A DNA stretch of 64,000 nt from JABSQH01 sp039177505. Its GTDB lineage: Bacteria > Actinomycetota > Acidimicrobiia > Acidimicrobiales > Ilumatobacteraceae. The stretch is taken from contig JBCDFR010000004.1 in the NCBI GenBank assembly GCA_039177505.1, forward strand, positions 45,042 to 109,041. Direction: 5' to 3'. Made by a program: the position numbers and the translations under genes. Shown in pieces: positions 46,600 to 55,456 of the stretch (position 1 is its first letter; every line of letters starts with the position of its first letter). The notes under the pieces were generated by a model that was not told the origin of the DNA, searched no databases, and saw only the letters and a list, made by a program, of their open reading frames with translations.

Positions 46600-47406
46600 G
46601 TGAGAACGGGTCTCGTTTCGGACGCATCACACTCCCGCGATGCGGGCGATGCTCGTGATCGGTTGTGCATTGCGCTGCAATCGGCCGACCCCAGCGACGA
46701 GCTCGTCGCCATGGTCGACGACGGCTTCTTCGACCGGTGGATTCCCGAGGTCGTCGAGATGGAGATGGAGCAGGATCCCGTCCACCGCCACAAAGACGTG
46801 CTGGCGCACTCGATTGCCGTCACTGCGTCGACGCCACCAGCGTTGCGACTTCGCCTGGCGGCACTGCTCCACGACGTCGGCAAGCCGGCAACGCGCCGCT
46901 TCGGGCCTCGCGGTGTCACCTTCTGGCACCACGAAGCGGTTGGCGCACGAATCGCGAAGCGACGACTGCGCACGATGGGTTTCGACGAACAGTTCGTCAG
47001 CGACGTGGCGCGCCTCGTCGAATTGAGTGGTCGGTTCAAAGGCTTCGGTGACGGGTGGACCGACAGCGCTGTTCGCCGGTACGTCGTCGACGCAGGAGCA
47101 CTGCTCGGCGACCTCAACCTCCTCGTCCGCCACGACTGCACGACACGCAATGTCAAGAAGGCTGCCGCGTTGCAACGGATGGTCGACGATCTCGAAGAAC
47201 GCATCCGGTCGTTGGCCGCCGCCGACGCCGAGGCCCGCCGGCGTCCGCCGCTGAGCGGCGACGAGATCATGCAGATTCTCGCCACACCACCCGGACCTGT
47301 GGTCGGCGCGGCCATCACGCGCTTGAGGGCCGCCGACCCACCGCTCGACCGCCGCGAGGCGGAGCGCGTGTTGCGCGAGTGGTGGGCCGAACAGAACGAC
47401 AACTGA
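46600..47406 (+). CDS. HD-domain protein, C-terminal half of CCA tRNA nucleotidyltransferase only
   Basis: Up to 268 residues. From about residue 22 it follows the C-terminal half of actinobacterial CCA-adding enzymes: MEQDPVHRHKDVLAHS (60s), LAALLHDVGKPATRRFG (HD at 91-92), VTFWHHEAVGA (109-112), LVRHDCTTRNVKKAAALQ and the final EIMQILATPPGPVVG. The N-terminal nucleotidyltransferase head is absent. The HD residues predict a metal-dependent phosphatase or phosphodiesterase. The start is uncertain: GTG 46600 would place the operator inside the gene; TTG 46663 or ATG 46711 are alternatives. Confidence 0.75.
   Translation: MRTGLVSDASHSRDAGDARDRLCIALQSADPSDELVAMVDDGFFDRWIPEVVEMEMEQDPVHRHKDVLAHSIAVTASTPPALRLRLAALLHDVGKPATRRFGPRGVTFWHHEAVGARIAKRRLRTMGFDEQFVSDVARLVELSGRFKGFGDGWTDSAVRRYVVDAGALLGDLNLLVRHDCTTRNVKKAAALQRMVDDLEERIRSLAAADAEARRRPPLSGDEIMQILATPPGPVVGAAITRLRAADPPLDRREAERVLREWWAEQNDN
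46601..46615. promoter_or_regulatory. Putative Zur box (site 2), dehydrogenase operon / HD gene
   Basis: TGAGAACGGGTCTCG, matching the 15-bp consensus apart from the centre and last base. It sits at -22 to -36 of the leaderless ATG of the dehydrogenase gene and at the 5' end of the divergent HD gene. Confidence 0.65.
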
Positions 47407-47482
47407 AGCACTGCGCCCCATGTCCATTGGGTGTGTTCCGGCGCGCCAGAGCGCAGTGATGGCCGCGTACACTACGCCATAG

Positions 47483-47497
47483 TGAGAATCATTCCTA
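47483..47497. promoter_or_regulatory. Putative Zur box (site 3) before the flavoprotein operon
   Basis: TGAGAATCATTCCTA: the left half matches the consensus exactly and the right half is degenerate. It ends 3 bp before the ATG at 47501. TACACT at about 47469 could be a -10 whose transcript would start in the box. Confidence 0.6.
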
Positions 47498-47500
47498 TTG

Positions 47501-48784
47501 ATGCTGACGTCGGCGACGCAGGCAACTGACGTGAGCGTCGCCCCTCCCACCGACACTCGAACCTCCGACGCCGCTCCGACTAACGCTGACGTATGCGTGA
47601 TCGGCGCCGGACCTCATGGGTTGGCCGTCGTGGCTCACCTGCTGACCGCCAAACCGGCGCTGCGCGAGCGGCTCGTCATCGTCGACCCGACAGGTTGCTG
47701 GATGCGTACCTGGCACGACCAGTTCGCTCGCCTCGAGATCAGCGTACTGCGCTCGCCGATCGTGCACCACCCCGACGTGGACCCGGGGGCGTTGGCCCGC
47801 TACGTCGACGACCACCGCAAGCAACGGTCGAACCTCCCGTACGATCCGCCGCTGGTCGACGTATTCACCTCGTTCTGCAACGAGGTCATCGAACGGTTCG
47901 AGCTCGGCGACGCGGTCACCACCGGTCGTGCCACCGGACTGACCACGGGCGACACGAACACCATCACCACCACCGCGGGGACGATCCACGCACAGCACAT
48001 CGTGTGGGCCGCCAACACCGCCACACCGATCATCCCCGATGCGCTGCGCCCGGCCGTCGATGCGGGCGTGGCCCAGCACGGATTGGCGGTCGATCTGCCG
48101 TCGATCGGTTCGCTCGACGGCGAACACGTCGTGATCGTCGGCGGTGGCCTCACCGCAGGCCACCTGGCGATGGGAGCTGTCGAACGTCGGGCACGCGTCA
48201 CGCTGATCACCCGACGCCCGATCGTCGAGCGCGACTTCGATGTCGAGCCGGGCTGGCTCGGGCCGCGCCACCTTGCCGGCTTCTGGCGAGCGGGCGACCC
48301 GCAGCGCCGCATTGACACCGCCCGGGCTGCACGTGGCGGGGGCACCATGCCCGGCTGGATGCGCCGTCTGATACTCGACGAGATCCGCGCCGGCCGGATC
48401 GCCCATTGCATCGACCGAGTCGACGCGGCGCCGTGCGACCCCGAGGAGCGCACCCTCCAACTCGGTGATGGACCGCTGGCGTTCGATCGCTGCTGGCTGG
48501 CCACCGGTACTCGCCCCGACGTACGCGCCGACGACACACTCCATGCGGTGATCGACGACCACATCGACGGGTTTCCGCTCATCGATCCGAACCTCCGCGT
48601 GCGCGGCCGAGACGTGTACATGACGGGACGCCTCGCGCTGATGGAACTCGGACCCGCTGCGGGCAACCTCTGGGGCGCACGCACGGCGGCCCGACGAATC
48701 ACCCGTGCGCTGACCGACGTCGACCTCGACACCGATTCGGTTACGACCATCCGACCCAAGAGCACGACAGGCGCAGCGAAGTGA
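47501..48784 (+). CDS. FAD/NAD(P)-binding oxidoreductase (lysine/ornithine N-monooxygenase-like)
   Basis: 427 residues from ATG 47501 (GTG 47531 is an alternative). The first dinucleotide site is VCVIGAGPHGLA (about 31-42) and the second VVIVGGGLTAG (about 209-218). ATGTRPD near the C-terminus and the overall layout resemble SidA/IucD-type N-hydroxylases and related flavoproteins of siderophore-like pathways. No synthetase is adjacent, so a metallophore role is only a suggestion. It overlaps the next gene by 4 bp and leads an operon with a 74-residue protein and a COG0523 GTPase. Confidence 0.75.
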   Translation: MLTSATQATDVSVAPPTDTRTSDAAPTNADVCVIGAGPHGLAVVAHLLTAKPALRERLVIVDPTGCWMRTWHDQFARLEISVLRSPIVHHPDVDPGALARYVDDHRKQRSNLPYDPPLVDVFTSFCNEVIERFELGDAVTTGRATGLTTGDTNTITTTAGTIHAQHIVWAANTATPIIPDALRPAVDAGVAQHGLAVDLPSIGSLDGEHVVIVGGGLTAGHLAMGAVERRARVTLITRRPIVERDFDVEPGWLGPRHLAGFWRAGDPQRRIDTARAARGGGTMPGWMRRLILDEIRAGRIAHCIDRVDAAPCDPEERTLQLGDGPLAFDRCWLATGTRPDVRADDTLHAVIDDHIDGFPLIDPNLRVRGRDVYMTGRLALMELGPAAGNLWGARTAARRITRALTDVDLDTDSVTTIRPKSTTGAAK

Positions 48785-49005
48785 GCAACGACTACGGCAT
48801 CCCTCTCGTCACCGAAGACCTCATCGACTGCTTCGGGCAACCCACCCACCGGCTCGTCCTGGAGATCGACGGCACGGTCACGATCACGTTCCATGGGTCG
48901 GGCGTGAAGGCCCGAGTCGACCCGTCCACCCGCGGTGTCCTCACGCCAGGGGTGCACGTTCCGCCGACATTGCTCGATCACGCGGCATCGATGCGGCTGG
49001 CCTGA
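48781..49005 (+). CDS. Small protein of unknown function in a Zur-linked operon
   Basis: 74 residues, GTG start overlapping the flavoprotein stop (GTGA). One short beta-rich domain: CFGQPTHRLVLEIDGTVTITFHG, then HVPPTLLDHAASMRLA. One Cys and four His residues could bind a metal. I do not recognise a family. Its place between a flavoprotein and a COG0523 GTPase suggests a role in the same metal response. Confidence 0.6.
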   Translation: MSNDYGIPLVTEDLIDCFGQPTHRLVLEIDGTVTITFHGSGVKARVDPSTRGVLTPGVHVPPTLLDHAASMRLA

Positions 49006-49039
49006 TCACCGGCCGCCGACACTTCTGCGTGCACGCTCC

Positions 49040-50254
49040 ATGACGACGACCGCCGACATCGAACCATCGACGACGCGCCCGAAGGTGCCGGTCACGGTGT
49101 TGTCGGGTTTCCTCGGCGCCGGCAAGACCACCCTGCTGCAACGTGTCCTCGACAACAGGGAGGACCGCAGAGTTGCGGTGATCGTCAACGACATGAGCGA
49201 GATCAACGTCGATGCCGAGATCGTGCGCAACGCCGACGTGCTGCGCGCCGATGAGCAGCTGGTCGAGATGACCAACGGCTGCATCTGTTGCACGTTGCGC
49301 GAAGACCTCGTGGTCGAGGTCGGACGTCTGGCGGCTGAGGGTCACTTCGACTGCATCGTGATCGAGTCCACCGGGATCAGCGAGCCGATGCCAGTCGCGA
49401 CGACGTTCGCTTTCCGCGACGAAGACGGCGTGTCGCTCGGCGACGTGGCCGAGCTCGACACGATGGTCACTGTCGTCGACGCCGAGACCATCCAGCGCGA
49501 GATCGGCACCCGCGATCGACTGGTCGATCGAGACATCGGAGCGGTCGACGGCGACGATCGTCGGATCTCGCAGCTGCTGATCGATCAGATCGAGTTCGCC
49601 AACGTGATCATCATCAACAAGACCGACCGAGCCAGTCGCCGCGGCCTCGAAGAGGTCGAGGGCGTCATCAACCACCTCAACCCCGGCGCGCGGATCATGC
49701 GGGCACTCCACGCCGACGTCCCCCTCGACGCCGTCCTCGAAACCGGCGTCTACGACGTCGAGACGGCGTCGCACTCCGCGGGGTGGGCGCGCGAACTCGA
49801 GGGCTTTCACACACCCGAGATCGAGAAGTACGGCATCGAGAGCTTCGTGTATCGCCGGCGCGTGCCGTTCCATCCCGAGCGTCTCGCCGAGCTGTTCAAC
49901 CGCGGCCTGCCGAACGTGGTGCGGTCGAAGGGCACCTGCTGGCTGGCGAGCCGATTGTTCGTGTCGGGGGTGTGGTCGCAGGCCGGCCCCGCATTGACCA
50001 TCGAGCCCTTTGGGCATTGGTGGGCGACGAAGCCGCGAGAAGAGTGGCCCGACGATCCGGCGACGATCGAGTGGATCGACAGCATCTGGGACCCCAATGT
50101 CGGCGACTGCCGCCAAGAGATTGCATTCATCGGCGCCAAGCTCAATCGCCCGCACCTCGAGAAGCTGCTCGACCGGGCACTGCTCACCGACGAGGAACAG
50201 TCGTGGCATCCGGATCGATGGGCCGCACTTCCCGATCCGCTGCCACCCTGGTAA
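49040..50254 (+). CDS. COG0523 / CobW-family GTPase (zinc-chaperone type), copy 1
   Basis: 404 residues from the ATG at 49040. Walker A GFLGAGKTT (GAGKT at 26-30), metal-binding CICC at 81-84, Walker B-like IVIESTGISEP, and guanine motif NKTD (IIINKTDRA) are all present. The C-terminal CobW_C domain ends with WHPDRWAALPDPLPPW. Proteins of this family (ZNG1/YeiR/ZigA) use GTP to deliver zinc to client metalloenzymes. It is distal in the flavoprotein operon, and a second copy follows under its own Zur box. Confidence 0.92.
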   Translation: MTTTADIEPSTTRPKVPVTVLSGFLGAGKTTLLQRVLDNREDRRVAVIVNDMSEINVDAEIVRNADVLRADEQLVEMTNGCICCTLREDLVVEVGRLAAEGHFDCIVIESTGISEPMPVATTFAFRDEDGVSLGDVAELDTMVTVVDAETIQREIGTRDRLVDRDIGAVDGDDRRISQLLIDQIEFANVIIINKTDRASRRGLEEVEGVINHLNPGARIMRALHADVPLDAVLETGVYDVETASHSAGWARELEGFHTPEIEKYGIESFVYRRRVPFHPERLAELFNRGLPNVVRSKGTCWLASRLFVSGVWSQAGPALTIEPFGHWWATKPREEWPDDPATIEWIDSIWDPNVGDCRQEIAFIGAKLNRPHLEKLLDRALLTDEEQSWHPDRWAALPDPLPPW

Positions 50255-50277
50255 CGGTTCGACCCGACCAGCCCAAT

Positions 50278-50292
50278 CGAGAATGGTTCTCA
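50278..50292. promoter_or_regulatory. Putative Zur box (site 4) before COG0523 copy 2
   Basis: CGAGAATGGTTCTCA, 13 of 15 bases symmetric. It covers -20 to -34 of the ATG at 50312. TAGGGT lies exactly 6 nt before that ATG, so the promoter is leaderless and the box overlaps the -35 region, a typical repressor position. Confidence 0.8.
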
Positions 50293-50311
50293 CCGCCGGT
50301 AGGGTGACGAC

Positions 50312-51523
<1,212 letters not shown>

Positions 51524-51559
51524 CCGCATCGACGGCTGGCTCCACAACGGCCGGCCGCG

Positions 51560-52123
51560 TTACTTCTTCTTTGGCCTGAAGGCGTCAATGTGCTGCGGGT
51601 CGGTCGTCAGGTACGGCCCGCCGATGAGGTCGACGCAGTACGGCACTGCGGCAAAGACCGCGTCGAGACACTCGCCGATCGCCTTCGGCTGACCGGGCAG
51701 ATTGATCACCAACGCGCCGTCGCAGACGCCGGCGGTCTGACGCGACAGGATCGCTGTCGGCACGAACTGCAGCGACGTCGTCCGCATCGCTTCGCCGAAG
51801 CCGGGCATCAACTTGGTACACACCGCCTCAGTTGCCTCCGGCGTCACATCGCGCACCGCCGGGCCGGTGCCACCAGTCGTGAGAATCAAGCAGCAACCGG
51901 CAGCTGCGAGGGCGCGTATGGCGCCTTCGATCTCGGCTTGCTCGTCTTCGACCAGCTTCGCTGTCGACGTCCACGGCGATGCGAGCACCCGATCGAGATA
52001 CTCACGAATCGCTGGCCCGCCGCGATCTTCGTATACGCCGCGGCTTGCGCGATCAGACACCGTGACGATGCCGACGAGTGCGGGCCCGGTCGTCGACGAG
52101 GGATCTTCAGCGACAGCTTCCAC
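51560..52123 (-). CDS. mogA: Molybdopterin adenylyltransferase MogA
   Basis: 187 residues from the GTG at 52123, chosen because TACCGT lies 7 nt upstream and Zur site 5 then falls at -21 to -35. It matches MogA closely: VGIVTVSDRASRGVYEDRGG, LILTTGGTGPAVRDVTPEAT, MPGFGEAMR, LQFVPTAILSRQ and LVINLPGQPKAIGECL. It adenylates molybdopterin before molybdenum insertion. A much longer open frame upstream overlaps the M20 gene and is rejected. No other Mo-cofactor gene is nearby. Confidence 0.9.
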   Translation of the reverse strand: MEAVAEDPSSTTGPALVGIVTVSDRASRGVYEDRGGPAIREYLDRVLASPWTSTAKLVEDEQAEIEGAIRALAAAGCCLILTTGGTGPAVRDVTPEATEAVCTKLMPGFGEAMRTTSLQFVPTAILSRQTAGVCDGALVINLPGQPKAIGECLDAVFAAVPYCVDLIGGPYLTTDPQHIDAFRPKKK

Positions 52124-52143
52124 GTGGCGGACGGTAGCCGAAA

Positions 52144-52158
52144 CGAGAGTCGGTCTCA
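52144..52158. promoter_or_regulatory. Putative Zur box (site 5) between mogA and M20 amidohydrolase
   Basis: CGAGAGTCGGTCTCA, the weakest of the symmetric sites but correctly placed for both genes: -21 to -35 of the mogA GTG and -29 to -43 of the ATG at 52187. The latter has TAGCGT 6 nt upstream. Confidence 0.6.
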
Positions 52159-52186
52159 TTTGGGCTACTGCAGGTAGCGTCGTGCC

Positions 52187-53383
52187 ATGGACGTCACCGA
52201 CGCCAAGGCCATCGTGCGCGATGAGATCGAGCGGCTGACACCCGCATTGCTCGAGCTCTCGCACTCGATTCACGCCCATCCCGAGCTCAACTTCGAAGAG
52301 CACCACGCCCACGAGGCGCTCACCGGAGTGCTCGACGACAACGGCATCGACGTCGCCCGCGGTGCCTACGACATGCCGACCGCCTTCGACGCCCGAGTCG
52401 GCAACGCCGACGGGCCCACCGTCGCAGTGTTGTGCGAGTACGACGCCCTCCCCGAGATCGGGCATGCATGTGGGCACAACATCATCGGTTCGGCCGGGCT
52501 GGGTGCGGGGATCGCCGTCGCCAAGGTCGCCGAGGCGTTGGGCGGACGCGTCGCCATCCTCGGCACCCCCGCCGAAGAAGGTGGTGGCGGCAAGGAGTTC
52601 ATGATTCGTCGCGGCGCGTTCGATGACGTCGATCTGGCGATGATGATCCATCCCGCCGACCGTGACCTGCACACGATGCACACGATCGCCATTCAGCAGG
52701 TTCGGGCAACATACGACGGCCAGGCGGCCCATGCGGCCGCTGCGCCAGACAAAGGACGCAACGCCCTCGACGCCGCGGTGCTCGGCTACAACGCGATAGC
52801 GGCCCTGCGCCAGCACATCCGTCCCGAAGAACGCATCCACGGCATCTTCACCGAGGCAGGTGCGAAGCCGAACATCGTGCCGTCACGGGCCGCCGCCGAG
52901 TGGTACGTGCGTAGCGGCAACATGTCCAGCCTCGAGACGCTCAAGGAGCGGGTGCAGCGGTGCCTGCAGGGCGGCGCCGACGCGTCGGGCTGCGAGATGC
53001 ACACGCACTGGGTCGATCCACCGTTCTTCGACATGATCGACAACCACCCATTGCTCGACCGCTACGTCCAGAACGCCATCGACGTGGGACGCCACCCAGT
53101 GCCCGAAGAGGAGGGCGCCATGGTGGTGGGATCGACCGACATGGGCAACGTCAGCTATGCCGTGCCGTCGATCCACCCGATGGTCAAGGCCGCACCCGAG
53201 GGCACAGCGATCCACACGCCGGACTTCGAGGTATTCGCCGGTGGCGAGGAAGGCGACCGTGCGGTGATCGACGGCGCGCTCACCCTGGCGCTGACCATGG
53301 TCGATTGCCTGGCCTCGGACGACTTGCGGCGGGACATCGCCGACGAGTTCAACCCGCCTCCCTCGCCGATCCCTCGGTCGTAG
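52187..53383 (+). CDS. M20-family amidohydrolase (AbgB-like)
   Basis: 398 residues, leaderless start (TAGCGT, 6 nt). M20 metal-site features are seen in order: HAHPELNFEE, GHACGHNIIG, PAEEGGGGKEFM, and later GSTDMGNVSYAVPSIHP. The dimerisation domain spans about 180-290. The arrangement is closest to p-aminobenzoyl-glutamate hydrolase or N-acyl amino acid amidohydrolases. Its dinuclear site usually holds Zn, Co or Mn. Placement beside a Zur box suggests it is a low-zinc paralog or salvages folate; this is inference. Confidence 0.87.
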   Translation: MDVTDAKAIVRDEIERLTPALLELSHSIHAHPELNFEEHHAHEALTGVLDDNGIDVARGAYDMPTAFDARVGNADGPTVAVLCEYDALPEIGHACGHNIIGSAGLGAGIAVAKVAEALGGRVAILGTPAEEGGGGKEFMIRRGAFDDVDLAMMIHPADRDLHTMHTIAIQQVRATYDGQAAHAAAAPDKGRNALDAAVLGYNAIAALRQHIRPEERIHGIFTEAGAKPNIVPSRAAAEWYVRSGNMSSLETLKERVQRCLQGGADASGCEMHTHWVDPPFFDMIDNHPLLDRYVQNAIDVGRHPVPEEEGAMVVGSTDMGNVSYAVPSIHPMVKAAPEGTAIHTPDFEVFAGGEEGDRAVIDGALTLALTMVDCLASDDLRRDIADEFNPPPSPIPRS

Positions 53384-53430
53384 CGGCGCTCGCGCTCGAC
53401 ACGGCGAGCGGCTCCGGCGAGACTGCACCC

Positions 53431-54066
53431 ATGCCCCTCACGCAGTACCGAATCGATCGCGACGGCGTCGACCGCTTGTTGTTCCTGATGCATGGCTATA
53501 CCGCCGAGCAACATCACCTCGCCTCGTACGTCCCGCTGGTCGATCCAGACGAACGGTTCACTGCGATCGCTCCCAGAGGTCCGATCGACATGCCCGACGG
53601 CGACGGCGCGGGGTGGTGGTCGATCGATCTCGACACCTTCGAGTCCGATCTGTCTCAGTTCGTCCCGTCGCTCACCACCCTCGAAGGGTTCATCGCCAAC
53701 GAAGCCGACAAGGCGGGCGTTCCCCTCGAGCGGTGTGTCATCGGCGGGTTCAGCCAAGGCGGCTTTCTGTCGCTGGCGCTCGCTGGCAAGCCGGGCGCGC
53801 CGCGCTACGCCGGGGTGTGGGCGATCTGCTGCGGCCTCCCCGAGGCTCCTGGACTCGAGGTCGACTTGTCGAACGGCGACGGCCGGCCCGCCCTGTTCCA
53901 GTGGGGCTCCCGCGATGTGTTCATCGGCCAGGATCGACCAAAAGAGGTCATCGCCGCGCTCGGCGACGGCGGCTGGAACCTCAGCGACCACGCCTACGAC
54001 ATGGCTCACAGCCAAACGATCGAGATGATGATCGACGCTCGCGAGTGGCTCGCCGGGGTGCTCTGA
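53431..54066 (+). CDS. Alpha/beta hydrolase (carboxylesterase / phospholipase type)
   Basis: 211 residues from the ATG at 53431. LLFLMHGYT gives the oxyanion strand, the nucleophile elbow is GGFSQGG, and the acid and His are in QWGSRDVFIG and DMAHSQT. This is the compact carboxylesterase/phospholipase 2 group. It follows the M20 gene by 47 bp and may be co-transcribed. It is convergent with the dihydroorotase gene. Substrate unknown. Confidence 0.82.
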   Translation: MPLTQYRIDRDGVDRLLFLMHGYTAEQHHLASYVPLVDPDERFTAIAPRGPIDMPDGDGAGWWSIDLDTFESDLSQFVPSLTTLEGFIANEADKAGVPLERCVIGGFSQGGFLSLALAGKPGAPRYAGVWAICCGLPEAPGLEVDLSNGDGRPALFQWGSRDVFIGQDRPKEVIAALGDGGWNLSDHAYDMAHSQTIEMMIDAREWLAGVL

Positions 54067-54080
54067 ACGCGGTGTCGGGC

Positions 54081-55397
54081 TCAGCCCGCGGCTGACGGCA
54101 CCCGGTCGACCGACCACGTCGACGATCCACGCAAGAACGTGTGTCGTACGCGGCCGCTCAGCACCCGACCGCGGAACGGGTTGTTCGACGAGCGCGACGA
54201 CAACTCGGCAGTCTCGACCGTCCACCGCTCGTGCGGATCGATCACGGCCAGATTCGCCGGCGCCCCGGCCACGAGCGGGCCACCGTGTCCCCACTCGTTG
54301 AGGCCGGCGATACGGGCTGGCTTCCAACTCAGGGCGGCAATCACCGTCTCGAGGGTGGCGATGCCCGGCTCGACGAGTTCGGTGAGCGCAGCCGCGAGCG
54401 ACGTCTCGAGACCGGTCATGCCCGGCGCCGCTTCGTGGAGCGGGAGCGACTTGCGCTCGTCGGGATGCGGAGCGTGATCGGTGGCGATCGCGTCGATTGA
54501 GCCATCGGCCAGCGCCTGACGCAGCGCAGCCTGATCGGATGTCGTTCGGAGCGGCGGGTTCATCTTGTAGAGCGCGTCACCGCCACGGAGCATCTCCTCG
54601 GTCAGCGCCAGGTGTTGCGGTGTGACTTCGACGGTCACGTCGACACCACGTCGACGAGCAGCTCGCACCAGGTCGAGCGTTTCCACACACGATGCGTGGA
54701 GGACGTGGTATCGCGCTCCGGTGAGCTCGGCGAGCCGGAGATCGCGATCGACGACGATCGCCTCGGCTGCCGCCGGTCGGCCCCGAATACCGAGTTCGGC
54801 CGAGACCACACCTTCGTTGATGTGTCCGCCAGCGATCAGTGCCTCGTCTTCGGCGTGTTGCCCGACATAGGCGCCGGGTAGCGTCGTAACACGCTCCATG
54901 ACGGAGCGCACCACGGCCGAGTCCATGACGGCGGTGCCGTCGTCGGTGAACAGTCGCGCGCCAGCGTCGTACAACGCCGCGATGTCGGTTGGTCGATCGC
55001 CGGCGCGACCGACGCTCATCGCCGCCGACGACATGACATCGCAGTGCCCCGCCGCGCGCGCCCGGTCGTTGACCATCCGCACGAGGTCGGGATGGTCGAT
55101 ACACGGTGTCGTGTTCGGCATCGACACCACGGCGGTGAACCCTCCCTGCGCCGCAGCGGCAGTACCGGACTCGATCGTGTCGACGTGCCCCTCACCGGGC
55201 TCGCGCAAGTGGGCTTGCAGGTCCACCAGCCCCGGGACGATGACGCAGCCCGCGGCATCGATCACATCGGCATCGGGACCTGGCTCGATCGAGTCGGCGA
55301 CCTCGACGATGTGGCCGTCAGCCAGCCGTAGCTCGGCCCGACTCACGCCGAGCTGGTCGATGATCTCTCCACCACGCAGGACTGTTGACGGTGCCAC
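54081..55397 (-). CDS. pyrC: Dihydroorotase paralog with altered metal ligand
   Basis: 438 residues from a GTG with TACTGT 6 nt upstream. It is similar to type I dihydroorotases across its length: VPGLVDLQAHLREPG, FTDDGTAV, GQHAEDE, VLHASCVET, MNPPLRT, AIATDHAPH. The first metal-ligand His of the HxH motif is Gln here (Gln61-Ala-His63); the remaining ligands look intact. Zur-controlled PyrC paralogs are known beside COG0523 genes in other bacteria. Zur site 6 covers -14 to -28. It could be a low-zinc form or have lost activity; the housekeeping pyrC is not in the window. Confidence 0.85.
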   Translation of the reverse strand: MAPSTVLRGGEIIDQLGVSRAELRLADGHIVEVADSIEPGPDADVIDAAGCVIVPGLVDLQAHLREPGEGHVDTIESGTAAAAQGGFTAVVSMPNTTPCIDHPDLVRMVNDRARAAGHCDVMSSAAMSVGRAGDRPTDIAALYDAGARLFTDDGTAVMDSAVVRSVMERVTTLPGAYVGQHAEDEALIAGGHINEGVVSAELGIRGRPAAAEAIVVDRDLRLAELTGARYHVLHASCVETLDLVRAARRRGVDVTVEVTPQHLALTEEMLRGGDALYKMNPPLRTTSDQAALRQALADGSIDAIATDHAPHPDERKSLPLHEAAPGMTGLETSLAAALTELVEPGIATLETVIAALSWKPARIAGLNEWGHGGPLVAGAPANLAVIDPHERWTVETAELSSRSSNNPFRGRVLSGRVRHTFLRGSSTWSVDRVPSAAG

Positions 55398-55410
55398 GCC
55401 TGCACAGTAT

Positions 55411-55425
55411 CGAGAATCGTTCTCA
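55411..55425. promoter_or_regulatory. Putative Zur box (site 6) between pyrC paralog and COG0523 copy 3
   Basis: CGAGAATCGTTCTCA, near-perfect palindrome. It is shared by two divergent leaderless promoters: TACTGT, 6 nt from the GTG at 55397, and TAGGGT, 6 nt from the GTG at 55457. Confidence 0.8.
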
Positions 55426-55456
55426 CTTTACGTCAGGCGGGTCGTAGGGTGGCCAG

